The translations under genes and the position numbers were made by a program. From Cyclina sinensis (lineage: Eukaryota; Mollusca; Bivalvia; Venerida; Veneridae), in contig JAAONU010000004.1 in assembly GCA_012932295.1 (NCBI GenBank), positions 8,503,030-8,567,029 of the forward strand: DNA of 64,000 nt. Direction: 5' to 3'. This document shows, piece after piece, positions 49,012-61,056 of the stretch. The notes beneath the pieces were generated by a model. The model saw only the letters and a list, made by a program, of their open reading frames with translations, searched no databases and was not told the DNA's origin. Every line of letters starts with the position of its first letter. The stretch's first letter is position 1.

Positions 49012-52000
49012 CTATCCGGAGGAAGATGAAGCTATCATCTTTAAAGAGTTCATATCATACAATCCTTTCTTCCAAAGGTAGTGCAGTCGTACTGAAAGAC
49101 AATTGTTGAAACAGATAGTACATAATTGTCATGGTCTGTTCTTTTCTCGTATCATTCAACTAAGAAGCCCCCTATGGCAGGAAGATTTATTTCTACTTTA
49201 CCTATTTCATATTTGTTGAAATGACGGTCTAAAAATTGTCAATAGTATTTGTTTCGTTTTACAACGACTTATTATCTATTAATGATCACTATTTTAGCTA
49301 TACATGGGTTTAGGTGACACCATGTGCAAGAGAAATGTGAAGAGATTGATCAAAAGATGCCTGTGTTGCATCACATGAAAAAATTTCGGCAAGATTAGCA
49401 CGTAGAAAGTTGGTATATAGTTGGTTGCTTTTAATTCCAGAGCCTTTACCTTATTTCCAAACAATTCTTAACATATCTGAAGAGTAACGTGACCCAGGAT
49501 GAGACAGGGATTAATCAAGTTGATCCTGAACCAAAAGTTAAACGTAAATAGCTGAAAAAACAAAGCTCACCATCGCCAAAGAAATTCCATAGCATCTTTT
49601 ATTCAGTGTTATAGTATCAGTTTTCTGGAATTGTCAGGTTGGTTTCAGAGTCAATGATCTTTAACAAGGTCAGACAATAAGTGATTATCCCGTGAATTAA
49701 AGGAACTTAAGAAGATGGTCAAGGAAAAACGGGAAATACAGCTAAGAGCAGGTTTCCTTTTGGGTCGTACATTTGATATAATACACTTGTCAGCACCACC
49801 CAATTTACACAAGCTACAGCTGTCGTTTTTTTCCGTATTTAGAGTGATTTGGCAACGTCAGATTTTTTTCGCTTTCCTGCACTCAAAGATCAAGAAGAAC
49901 TGCGAGACAGGCACTTTGACAGTGACGATACTGTCAAAGTTGTTGTCGATGTCTTTTTGAAACATCAAAATAAAAAAGATTCCCAGTGATGGCTTAAGTA
50001 CATTTTAGCATCTGTGCCCTTTCACTTAAAGAGTCTATTTGAAAAAAATAGGACATTTAAATTCCGCCCTTCCCAACTACTGACAAACTTTGATGTCCGC
50101 TGGTACATCAATGCATCGCAAAGATAAGTGAAAGTTTCTTTTGAATTGGAAAAAATAGAGCGTTTGTTGGGAACAGGGCAGGGGGTTTTATGCATCTTTG
50201 TTCTAGTTAATGAATGTATAAAATGGCACATACAGATCTTTGCCTGCTATGAAGAAGCAGGCCTTACAACTAATTAAATCAAACAGTCATATTTTACATA
50301 AGATCTGCACGTATTACAGGAAATCTACTTAAAAGATCGATGTAAGACATGAAGTGTCCGATTTTGAATTTCATAATCAAAATCGAAAGGAAAAAGATCA
50401 TACGATTCAAGTCCTTGCATGCTCCATAATTACAGCCACTATCAGCACAGCAAGAATTACAAAGTGTAAATGCCCTTTTGTGACACGTAGATGGTGAATT
50501 CTGACAGCGTTCAATATCCGTGAAGACTTCATGCATTAGAATTTTACATAGCTGTAAACATAGAAAAGAACCATGATGTGTTTCTTATGTTTATATATTC
50601 CATCAATAGTGATTATTAGCAGATCTATAACCTTTTCTACATTTGAAAATTATTTAACAATTGAACAATTTATTCACGTCTTATCTTTAAATTGATATCG
50701 CAAATGGCAACTGCATTACCCTTACCTGAAGAGTATTTTTTTTCACACCTTCATTAATTTTTGCCAGTGATGAACACTTTAATGTTGTAGCTTAGACATT
50801 TTTTCCTGGGGTTTTTACTCTAGTGTCAATTAATATGACGTCATGGTAAGTAAATTGAAATTGGAGTTACACAAGTTTTAATTAAAAAGTGCTTTTGAAT
50901 GTTACCTAAACATTCAGTACAACACAGGAATTAAAATATTCATAGCCTTTCTCATTTTATTTTACAGTATGATTTTAAATCTTTTCCTAGTCATGGGGTT
51001 GGTGAGTTTAATTGGTACCGTGTCATGGGGTTGGTGAGTTTAATTGGTACCGTGTCATGGGGTTGGTGAGTTTAATTGGTACCGTGTCATGGGGTTGGTG
51101 AGTTTATTTGGTACCGTGTCATGGGGTTGGTGAGTTTAATTGGTACCGTGTCTGTGATCATATTTCATTAGTGCTCGCTACTGTCAATGTCAGCAGCCAT
51201 TAGGTATGACTGCATTATAACTGTGGTCGTTACGTTCAGACTAAATAAAAACAAACACGATGTTTTGAAACCTGTGTCTCTTTGCTTTGTAGGTCCATTT
51301 ACATGTGGTTTTGTGAGGTTAAAAGTTTATATTTAGTCATATCTTAGAAAACGCGTTGTAACAATCTCTCATATTATACATATTCGATCATAGTAAGTTT
51401 CTTAAAGAGGATTGTTACGATAAAAAGAAGGATTTTCAATTATTTGTGAAAATCACCTGACGTGATTTAAGACTTTCCAGTTTAGTGGAAGCATTTTAGT
51501 CTTTGAGAACTAGAAAGTCAAAGTGACAATGCAATGGCCGTTTTTAACATGACGTTGGTCACCATTGCTGCGGGTTTTTTTGTTAACAGTTAGTGCAGCG
51601 ATTTATGCCAAGTATTCATAAAGAGGTCATGTCTTGAAAAAATTGGTGATTACTTTTTTGATGGCTGCTCGATATTGAATGTGACTGTCTGCTACAAATC
51701 GTAGTTTTTACTTTACAAGTATACAGTGGTCTGTAAATTAAACAGGATAACGTAAGTGGCATAATTGTTCCTCTAGGTTTGCAATCTGATAAATGAAATT
51801 ACCTCCTTTCTTTGACAGCCGAGGTAGAAAGTTCCCATACTGCCAGCTTGGTTGTAACAAACCTACATGCAGAGACCACAACAATATATAAACATATTAG
51901 AGCGGCGAATATGCAACAAAGAATTAAGACTGAATTTGTAAAACATTTGAAGATATAGGTTAGATCGACTACCACTCACTCCAGTATAAAAACATCTGAA

Positions 52001-55000
52001 ACAAATAGGTAAGTAAAAGTAAATATACTTGCATGACAATTGTGATCATTTACATAGAAAATGAATGAGGTGGCGTGACATATATACATTAATTGAATAG
52101 CACCACAGATTACAAGAACTTTACTTCATCTGGCTGACACGTCGTCAGGGTAGCACACTGATCAGGACTGCTGACGGACGACTGAGAGGGTGTTCTACCG
52201 TCACAGAAGTAACACTGAGTAAGGTTCACAGTCGCTGAAATAGTAACACATTGTAGATAATTCAATTATCAATAATTAAAAGAGGCCAAGTAATGTCGTT
52301 TGGAAGATTAAATTAACAGGGATGGTATACTGGTATGACATTGCCTTATTACTGAAAACATTACAAAAAGTCGGTAGGAGCCAAAAGGCGCTGAAGTGCT
52401 CCTGCATTATATTAAAACATGTTCTCCGAATCAGACTGTTAAAATGAACAGTCCTTTTTTTAAAAAAACATTACTGGTCGCTTAATAAGTTCAATAGAAA
52501 CGAGTTTTCTGGCGGTCACAGACACTGAAATGAATGAGCAACGGAAACACAAATGTCGAATTGACCGTGATATTTGAACTTAAGTCAACTTTCAAGCATT
52601 ATTTCGTCAACAGTTTCTGAATATATTTATAATGGGTAAATAGTTTCGTAGAAATAAAAAAGATCATATACATGTAGTTGTTATTTTTTATATTTGAAAC
52701 AACTGACGGATGATTATGGAATCAGCTGAAACAATTCCAGCGTGAATAGTCTCATACAGCATACAGTATGTAAATTCTCGTACCTACTTACTAAAGAGCG
52801 GACATTATCATACAGACGTGGTTTTCGTCAAGACGCAGTTATAGGGCTCAGGTTTCGATTAACCCCATGTTAAATGTAGATAGTTTTATTCACTTATTTA
52901 AATTTTTTCAATGCTAACCATTACTGCTGTGGCTGAAATAAAACTAGAATTACAATGCAATATTGTGTTTATGAATATGACATACAGAACATAACATTCG
53001 TTGAAATAGCTATTATCTTAAAGTTATATAAGTACTCAAAATGACCCTAAAAATTCAAGTGTGTAAACATTTAACACTCACGGTCTTTTATACTGCACAA
53101 TCTTGCGTTGCAGTCTTGTGTTGAACAACATCTGTAAATATTGTATGGGATTGATTTGTCTTTTAAACTATTAAAAACTAAAACTGGGCCATTATCCAAA
53201 GTTGATGTAAAATACAGATTTGCAAAATGCTTTAAAGCTTTCACTGGTCATTTATTGTTCAATGATCGCAAATTTAAACGAATGACTTAGATCAGGTAAG
53301 TTTTCGTTTTCTTCAAAGAGATATTCCCTTCATTTCAGATGAATGTAAAGTTGGTCTGTAGTTGGCCGTTGGTAGTTGGGTATTAGAATCACCGACTGCA
53401 TTCTAGGAGGTAGTTGGTAATTACAACAACAAAGATATTACAAAAAAATTATTTAACAATACGATACGTAAACATAAACGTATGTAAAGTAAGCATCTCA
53501 ACATAACAGCACTGTTTTCGCTCATCTTAGTTGATCAGGTAACTCAGCAGGAATTCGCCAGAATCCCCAACTTACTTCCAGACGGTAGCTGGTAATTCAA
53601 ACTTCAGTAAGATATAAATACAAATTACTTCAGTTATATGATAAATTTTATACATAAAAGTTTATGAAGTTAGCACTACAAGATAATAGTACTGTCTTCG
53701 ATCCTTAGGGTGAATCAAGTTCCTCAGTTGGTAATTCTCCCGAATCTCCAACTACCTTCCAGAAGGTATTGGTTATTCAAACTTAAGTGAGATCTTCTAA
53801 TACTTATTACTTTGTTTTCTAGGTTTACTCATAAACGTTCATGAAGTAAGCACCACAACATAACAGACCTGTCTTCGCCCATCTGGGTTGATCAGGTTTC
53901 TCAGTTGGTAATTCGCACGAATCCCCAACTACCCTCCAGAAGGTAGTTGGAAATTCAAACTTTCTTCCTTTCTAATATAACTTATAACTAAAGTTACTAA
54001 AGTTTGAATTACCAACTACCTTCTGGAAGGTAGTTAGAGATTCGGGCGAATTTCCAGCTGAGTTAATTGATCAACCTAGATGGGCGAAACAGTGCTGTCG
54101 TGTTGAGATGCTAACTTTATATAACTTTATGTTTACGTATCGTATTCTTAAAGAAATATGTTGTAATGTCTTAAGTTTGAATTACCAACTACCTCCTGGA
54201 ATGCAGTTGACTATTCGAATAACCAACTGCCAACTACCGACCAACCTTAAATTAATTAAATTCTGAGCATTCAATTTCTTCAAATGTACGAATCTTTACC
54301 TAGTGTCAAGGTCTAGGTCAATTAAATCTTTACCTATTGTCAAGGCCACGGTTAACTCAATCTTTACCTATTGTTAAGGTCACGGTAACAAAAATAGTTA
54401 GAGTATAAGAGTCAACGGAATACACTAAAATTAGTGTTGCTACTCGAAATATGTTCATCATAACAACTCAGATTGCAGACTTACTGTGAACATGAAATGA
54501 GGTCCCTCTTCTTCCCAGCAGTACGTGCGCAAACCTAGAAGTATAAGAACAATGCTACATCTGCCCTTTCATTCTCATGATAAGCATGTCTCAAATGTCG
54601 ATAGACACCATGATTATGGTGTGTATAAGTAACTTATATTACATAGGTCAGTTATAAAAAAGTGAAAAAATAAATTTAAAAAAGCTTTGTTGTCATTTTA
54701 GCAATCTATATTTTAACAAAGTTTACTGACTTTGATATATCTCCCCCAAAAGGCAACTGTCTTCAGTTTGAAATTATTTTAAACAAATACCTGTCGGAAT
54801 TTTAAAAAAGGAGTGTTGGGAGACATAACATATTCTATTAATATAACGGTTGAAAGGTTTTACTCTGATTAGTGTGACCCCCTTTCCCCTAGTTCTACCT
54901 ACATCTTTTGATCTGCAGCCGCCATTATAAACAAGTTCCAACTGGTCTGTTACAATTTCTTCCATATAACAGTCCTAATAAGTAGAAGCGTGGAAAAAAT

Positions 55001-56108
55001 AGTTTAATATATAATAGTTTTAAAAAATGATATGTATTCTATAGTACACGCCCATCAGGTGACTATCATAAATTTTTATGATTATAATATATAAAAACTA
55101 AAACTTAGTGCCATGTCAGTCATAATGCTTTTCGTATGGACATTAGACATGGAAGCAAATTCAGATCAGGGACTTAACATAATACTGACACTTTTTGTTT
55201 GACCAGAGAATGAATTCCGGACCTGTAACCATGTATGTACAGCTCAGGTTCCATCTGTTGATGGGATTCAAACCTCTCATCTGTCCGTCCCTTTGCTATC
55301 AAGCCTATAATGTAGTGATTTCTCGCTACCTCATGTGTAGTGACGGGTAAGTCTAAGCCTTTTCAAAGAAAGTTTGATACCTCTCTCTCTCTGTATGGAT
55401 TTTAAAATCTAAAGTTATTTTGATACCTCTTTCTCTTTATGGATTTTTACGACTACAGTTATTTTGATATCTCTCCCTTTATGGATTTTAAAGTCTACAG
55501 TTATTTTGATATCTCTCCCTTTATGGATTTTAAAGTCTACAGTTATTTCGATACGACATGGTGCGTATGTCTACTTACTTCCAAGGTATTTTCGCATGCA
55601 ACTTGTGTTTTACAATCAGCCAGTGTTGTAGCCCTATTACATGATCTACAAAGCAAATGAGCAGTCTCGGCTGAAAATATACATGCAAAGGACAAACACC
55701 GTAACTATTAAAAAGCTGACATTTTATATCATATAATTATAATTATAGAAAAATATATTTCAATCAGTTATTCAATCAGTTTTAGTAAAATATATAACCA
55801 ATGTGAACAGGTTACAATTTTCGACAGCAAAAACATTTTGTGTATCCAAAACAGAAGCCACAAAGACGTATAATGCGAACTAACAAGCACTAGAGTTATA
55901 AACATGGAGTATATTACTCACGACGTCAAGTGAATATTTATCCAGACGATTGGTAAGTTTCGATTCTTGAACGTTTGAATCTAACAAAACAGTAAAGATC
56001 GTTTTACGGAAAATGTACGGATCAAATAAGCTTTTGTCTGGTATTTTAAGTCAAGGTCTTACCTGCAGTCAAAATACACACAAACACAACAATATTTGAA
56101 ACCCGCAT
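49012..56108 (-). CDS. LU array gene D: secreted protein with two Ly6/uPAR domains (235 residues)
   Basis: Exons 5' to 3': 56063-56108, 55579-55670, 54903-54974, 54485-54534, 53082-53131, 52125-52234, 51803-51862, 50404-50551, 49012-49091 (708 nt). The signal peptide reads MRVSNIVVFVCILTA. Domain 1 (LLCRSC, ADCKTQVAC, DCYMEEIV, VYNGGC, CCSTQDCNARLC) is the copy whose spacing most closely resembles CD59/Ly6. Domain 2 runs from TQCYFC to CCADSGCNYGAC. The tail carries YLWKKGLYDMNSLK. Exon 4 is two codons shorter than in A-C, and a possible N-glycosylation site (NLT) lies at the domain junction. A 42-bp minisatellite lies 25 bp beyond the exon 2 donor and a fold-back element fills intron 5. The exon 7 donor is GAG|GTAATT. 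Confidence 0.87.
50991..51150. repeat. 32-bp minisatellite, five units
   Basis: Five nearly identical units TCATGGGGTTGGTGAGTTTA plus ATTGGTACCGTG (one with a T for A) lie in intron 7 of gene D. Confidence 0.92.
53350..54250. mobile_element. Fold-back element with ~155 bp sub-repeats
   Basis: Left-end words GGTAGTTGG, CTGCATTCTAGGAGGTAGTT are inverted at the right end (AACTACCTCCTGGAATGCAG, CCAACTACCGACC). Internal ~155 bp units share CTACCTTCCAGAAGGTAGTT and GGTTGATCAGGT. It lies in intron 5 of gene D. No coding capacity was found. Confidence 0.72.
55376..55553. repeat. 42-bp minisatellite next to exon 2 of gene D
   Basis: Four units of GTTATTTTGATATCTCTCCC plus TTTATGGATTTTAAAGTCTACA, decaying leftward. 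An ORF across it on the plus strand is a repeat artefact. Confidence 0.85.
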
Positions 56109-57734
56109 AACCTGAAGCACAAACACCACGATATATGAGTCTATTTATAGACAAAAAAAATAAGAGTGAAGGCAGCTCAGTATTTTCGTTGTCGTCAACT
56201 GCGAAAAGATCAGGCAAAGAAGTACGGAAATTTTGACTCTTCAAATTTAAATTGTTATTAATGACCAATCTATTTTTTGATTGTTTTTGTGACAAGGGTG
56301 TCAAATTGTTTCTGACACGAAAGAGTTATTGTGCAAAAAATACACCGCTTAATTTAAAACAGCCTTGAAACAAAGGATTTATACTACCCACACAAGAGTA
56401 AAAACAAACTATTCTTACCATGTGTAATATATAGCTAGTCTCCTAAACCTTTTAGATTATCTTTAAGAAATTGCATAGATAATGAAAAGTATTATATGTC
56501 GCGTTTAGACAAGATAAGGCTTTTATCGTACTGTCATTGGAGCCGGCCGAAAGCAAACAAAAGCACTGCGAGTAGTGCCACAATTATCAAAATTCTTGAT
56601 TTGCATCACCCAAATACTGATTATGTTTTTCCTTCTGATGTTTATATAATCATGTAGTAAATACTCTTAACCAAATCATAATTAAAGGGACTTTAAATGG
56701 GACTTCAATCATACACGTACATGGCTTCTTCAGCTCAAGGAGAACGCATTGCATTTAGCTTTCAATCTGTCCCCTTGACGCTAGTCGAAGTTCGCAATTG
56801 TCTACAAATCGAAAAGTTAACTATACTTTCAAAATATTATTTTGTCTATAGAAATGTCTAAGAAATCAATATAAAAACATTATTCTAAAACGCATTAGCG
56901 TTTTTGAAGTTTCTACCCTAAAATTATTGACGGTTAACAATAGTGCCATTTGTTTGTGAAAGATTTCAGCTCACACTGATGACAATTTACAACGCAATGA
57001 CTGTTTGCATATACACAAGTAAATGAAAACATCGTACATTTTTTGTGAGGAATATCTCAGTTTTTAGCCTAATTCATTATGCCTAAAGTGTTGAACCGCG
57101 TTAATAGATCTGATTTTTTGTTGTTGTTCAACCTTTAAGACGTAGAAGGTGAACAACTATAAATGTCAACCTATAAAATCGGTTCACATTCGGAGGCGAA
57201 ATAGTGAGACTACTCCGTAAATGGAGCTGACGAATGTGATGCTTTATAATATGGCTTTAAAGATAAAGAAAAGAGATCCCAAGTTTATTTTCCACAAACT
57301 GAGAGACTCGCCAGAATCACTATTTGAATTATGAGTATATACGGAGATAAAATTCCTTGGAAAACAATGTTCTAATAATAGAACACATGTACTTTGCCAC
57401 TGGCGTCATTGGCTTCACCCTTTGTGTAAGACTTTTCACGCGGTTCATGACAATATCTTTTTGAGGTAAATATCACATTCTATAGACTCACGCGTGATCA
57501 GCATTGACACATGATCAGCATCATAGCGATCAGGAATCAGATATATTAACAAGAGCTAGAGACTAGATTTTTACAGAAATGTTTTAGATACAAGAGAAAA
57601 ATAAATTATCTATTTTCTTGAGTTTTGTTACCCAGTTCAAGAACTATTAAAATACTAAGCAGCCCCAGTAATCAGTTAACATTTAATATGATCTTAAGTG
57701 AAAACTGATGAATGTAACTTGCCCAAAAGATCTA
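56109..57734. other. Region upstream of LU gene D
   Basis: The inferred 5' non-coding exon of D ends at 56419. TATAAT on the minus strand (56491-56496) and AAGCCTTATC (56513-56522) lie upstream. 56560-57734 is AT-rich with nothing recognisable until the orphan LU exon. Confidence 0.45.
56419..56466 (-). other. 5' non-coding exon of LU gene D
   Basis: The donor CATG|GTAAGAA at 56419 is positioned like those of B and C and would splice to the acceptor at 56112-56114 before the start codon. Its 5' edge is estimated from the TATAAT at 56491. Confidence 0.5.
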
Positions 57735-57799
57735 TCAGTTTAGTTTATTATCGAACAGGCCTTGCTTCTGAAGCTTGTACAGAGTTACCGGTCTTGTTA
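57735..57799 (-). pseudogene. Orphan last exon of a fifth LU array gene (E)
   Basis: After a CCAG acceptor the exon reads, in the same phase as the last exons of A-D, TRPVTLYKLQKQGLFDNKLN then stop TGA. It keeps the L-x-K-Q-G-L-F-D core but has Q in place of the conserved tryptophan. No exon 1-8 counterpart was found up to 64000, although intron 8 of the intact copies is only 0.7-1.3 kb. It is therefore probably a remnant. It could still belong to a gene whose other exons lie beyond the window. Confidence 0.6.
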
Positions 57800-58103
57800 C
57801 TGGCAAATAACTGGACAACTTAAAATTAGTTAAAAGGAATATACCCGACAGTAAAAGATGATACACCTGTGTTTCGCAACTTTTAAATTTTCTTCTTGAA
57901 TATATAAGGAACTTAGTTTTGTTATTCATGTTTTCATTTTATCATTATTTTGAATAAATGACAAGTTTTTGCGTTTCTATGCTTTGTGTGCACAAGATTC
58001 AAGTTGTAAAAAAATAACATTGAACTTACATCGTAATGTGAGAGTTCTTTAAAGCTGTAAGTGAATATAACACTTAATTGTGGAAGACAAAGGGGGAAAT
58101 TCT
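57800..58103. other. Unassigned spacer
   Basis: AT-rich sequence between the orphan exon and the duplicated unit. Nothing is recognisable. Confidence 0.5.
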
Positions 58104-58580
58104 AACATCTTTTCATACAGAGGTATATGATGAAATTGTTCGGCGACATTTTGACGAGCTCATAGTTGAATATTATGATTACTAACAGTTCATCATGAAT
58201 GTAGCGTCATATTCGAATAATCGAATAAATAGGTCGATTTTGTGGTCTTGTAATGAATGTCACTGACTTTAATATCATCGCACATAAAGAGTGCGAGTTC
58301 GCATACGGCCTTGTCTTTTTTTCTTCTTTTTCTTTTTTTTCCAGGATGATATATTGTATTTTTGGAGATAAGACGAATGAAGAACTTGTACTTCATTGTA
58401 ACAACAACACAAACGAGAACAACAATAAAAATAACAATACATATTATAATTTTTTCATTTGAATCTAATTTATAAACATTTTTGTATAATCATTTTATTA
58501 CGTTGAAACAAATCAACAACAATATTAACATCAATACATCACAATGATCACAGATATAAATCTTTCATCTATGGATATAA

Positions 58581-59621
58581 TCATTTTAATAAATTTGACA
58601 TTGAAAAATACTCGTATCCAAAGTTTTCGTCTTCAGTGCAACAACTGTCGGATTTAACCTTCTGAAATGGAAAAAAAAGAGTTTTCTTTGAATAGAGACT
58701 TTTGATCTTAAAAGAGATGTATATATCTTAATAACTTACTTAATTTATATTTTTTTTAATTTATAAATTAAGAAATTAAATAAATTCATACTTAAGTACC
58801 ATATCACATGAAAATGTTATTATCTCATTCGTAATAAGTGGTCTAAATGCAAAATATTCAAATGAAGATTAGTCATGTTGCGCTCGATTTTAAACTGAAT
58901 TGAATTAAATTTTAAATTTGTAAATTTTATAACATGCCATTCTTGTCGGCGCAAATATTGGGGCATTTGCCCTTAGGTCTGAAACCGGCTCCTTCCTGAC
59001 TGTACTTGCATGTCAGAGTGTTGAATTGATATATGTGTAGAGCTACTATAGTTATTTGCAGTTATCGAAGAAGGCATATACACACAGATGTTTCCAGGAG
59101 GGCAAGACTGGTCAAGAGAAATCATGTCTGAGCATAAAAGATATGTAGGCAGGTAACTGTCAGATGCCCCGGGTATATAAAAGTCTGCATATTGAAAGGG
59201 CGGCTGTATTGGTCGTGTTTGTTGATACTGTGGAACTACGTAGAGGTTTTTTTGTATTATAGGCAGACGAGGTTGGCAAAGTCCTTTGTTCAATGTTACA
59301 TTCATATACAAAGTTTAATCGCTCTCTATACCTTCTGGCTCGTTCAATTTGCTTCGCAGACCTTTTTCTGCGTTTACTTTTACTTTGCTGGATGCTGTTT
59401 GCCGTTTGACTTCGAGATGAATACATGTTCACTTTTACCTACAATATTATGAAAAATTAATTAGCTCCTAAAGGTTCTTTTAGTATATACACAATATTTC
59501 ATGGATATCATTAAAATTTATCATTTATCTTTTAATAATTTTAATGTTCCTGACACGCGCCTGCCTAGTAACGCAGTATTGACTTTTGGCAGTAATAAAT
59601 AGAAGTTGAAAAAAACTTACA
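58581..59621 (-). pseudogene. Unrecognised gene, broken copy F1
   Basis: Probable exons on the minus strand are one ending with donor GTT|GTAAGT at 59621, one starting at 59438, and a last exon 58581-58671 (SDSCCTEDENFGYEYFSMSN ... stop). The middle exon encodes a strongly basic segment (SKSKRRKRSAKQIERARRY) followed by a Pro/Gln/Tyr-rich region and SLDQSCPPGNICV. Compared with F2 it has one extra A in an A-run near 59240, one base missing near 59013 and a deletion at about 58945. The open frame therefore breaks into pieces. No known family was recognised. The basic stretch could be a nuclear signal or a DNA-binding region. Confidence 0.5.
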
Positions 59622-60242
59622 ACTTGCCGCTGTACCTTCACATATAATCCAGAGGTGCAAAGAAAAATAAAACATAAAGGGTATGTTTAAATTTGTGCTT
59701 CAGAAAATATGAAGCATTTAGTCTTGCCTTGTGCTCTAGATATTTGACATGAAATTATGTAGTCATTGTAGAATTAAAATCATGGCTTTTCAACAAGTTA
59801 AAAGGAACGGTTAGAAAAAGTTGATAACAAACAAGTTTAAAATACGGATGTACGTATTGTTTGCATTTTGCACTAATACAAACGTTAAAATAATTGCAAA
59901 TTCATAAACAGAATACCTGAAATTTATAGAAATTGTCCTGCTTGGAATTTTTCTACTATAAACATGGTCTTTATGTCTTTGCGATTTTTTTTCTTCTATT
60001 GAGGAGTCTTACTATTTTGGTTGCTATACACGCACGTAATTGAACCTTCTGACGTCAAAATGACGTTAGCGTTCGTACTTCAAATTTTCGACCACACGGT
60101 CCATTCAGCCATCCGGTGGTTCAGGGAATTCTCATACATAAATGATGCGTAAACATTTTCTGTTTTGTACTTGGAACATCAACATTCTGACCAACATAAA
60201 AGTCCATAATAGAACGATGTAATGCATCTTAGAATACACAGA

Positions 60243-60310
60243 CCAGAGCGGGATTCGAACTCCGATTTTAGCGCATTGAAGGGCAAATCCTAACCACTGA
60301 GCCAAAGAAT
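60243..60310 (-). tRNA. tRNA-like sequence (SINE head, not a functional tRNA)
   Basis: On the minus strand TTTGGCTCAGTGGTTAGGAT (A-box region) is followed by the B-box GAGTTCGAATCCC. Its ends do not form an acceptor stem. It is repeated at 63763-63832 as part of the duplication. Confidence 0.45.
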
Positions 60311-61056
60311 CGATTCCCTGTCGCAGCTGTCAGTGGTTGTTTTTATATACAATTATAGGAAGGTCTGCGCTAGACTGTAACACATCCCCTCTTGAGAAAG
60401 TCATCATTAATGATGAAGAATGGTGTTGTGTATTTTACATCAGAAGATCAGACAGAAGTCTGGACAAATCCTTTTTTGTTATTTAATTTTTAAAACTGAA
60501 TCCAGGAGGGATGATCCCGGAACAGCTCCTATCTTACAATCATAAAAGTCAAAAAGACTAAATGATAATTTCATTCAAAAATGGCAAAACGATCAGCAAG
60601 ATAAACATATACTTGAACTTTAAAATTTAACATTATTCTAACATCTTTCCATACAGATGTATCTGATGAATTTGTTCAGCGACATTTTGACGAGCTCATA
60701 CTTAATATTACAATTACTAACAGTAATGTTAGTAGCGTCATATTCGAATCAATAGGTCGGTTTTGTTGGCCTAGTGATGAATGTCACTCACTTTAAAATC
60801 ATTGCACATAACGAGTGCGAGTCCGCTTACGGTCTTGTTTCTTTTCCAGGATGATATATTGTATGTTTGAAGATAAGACGAATGAAGAACTTGTTTTTCA
60901 TTGTAACAACAATACAAACGAGAACAACAATAAAAATAACAATATATATATATATATTTTTTTTTCATTTGAATCTAATTTATAAATATTTTTGTATAAT
61001 CATTTTATTACGTTGAAACAAATCAACAGATATGAATTTTTGATTTATGGATATAA

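Larger units (their letters stand above)
58104..60440. repeat. Segmental duplication, unit 1
   Basis: Collinear with 60638-63960: both share CATACAGA.GTAT at the left, the AACAACAATAAAAATAACAAT microsatellite, the broken gene, the AAATAATTGCAAATTCATAA spacer and the tRNA-like segment at the right. Unit 1 lacks the 51-bp minisatellite block and the tRNA-Thr-like pair present in unit 2. Confidence 0.8.

Noticed and set aside
58973..59311. 112-residue ORF as a separate complete gene
   Set aside because: Comparison with unit 2 shows it is one frame of a larger exon broken by frameshifts, beginning within the coding sequence rather than at a real start.
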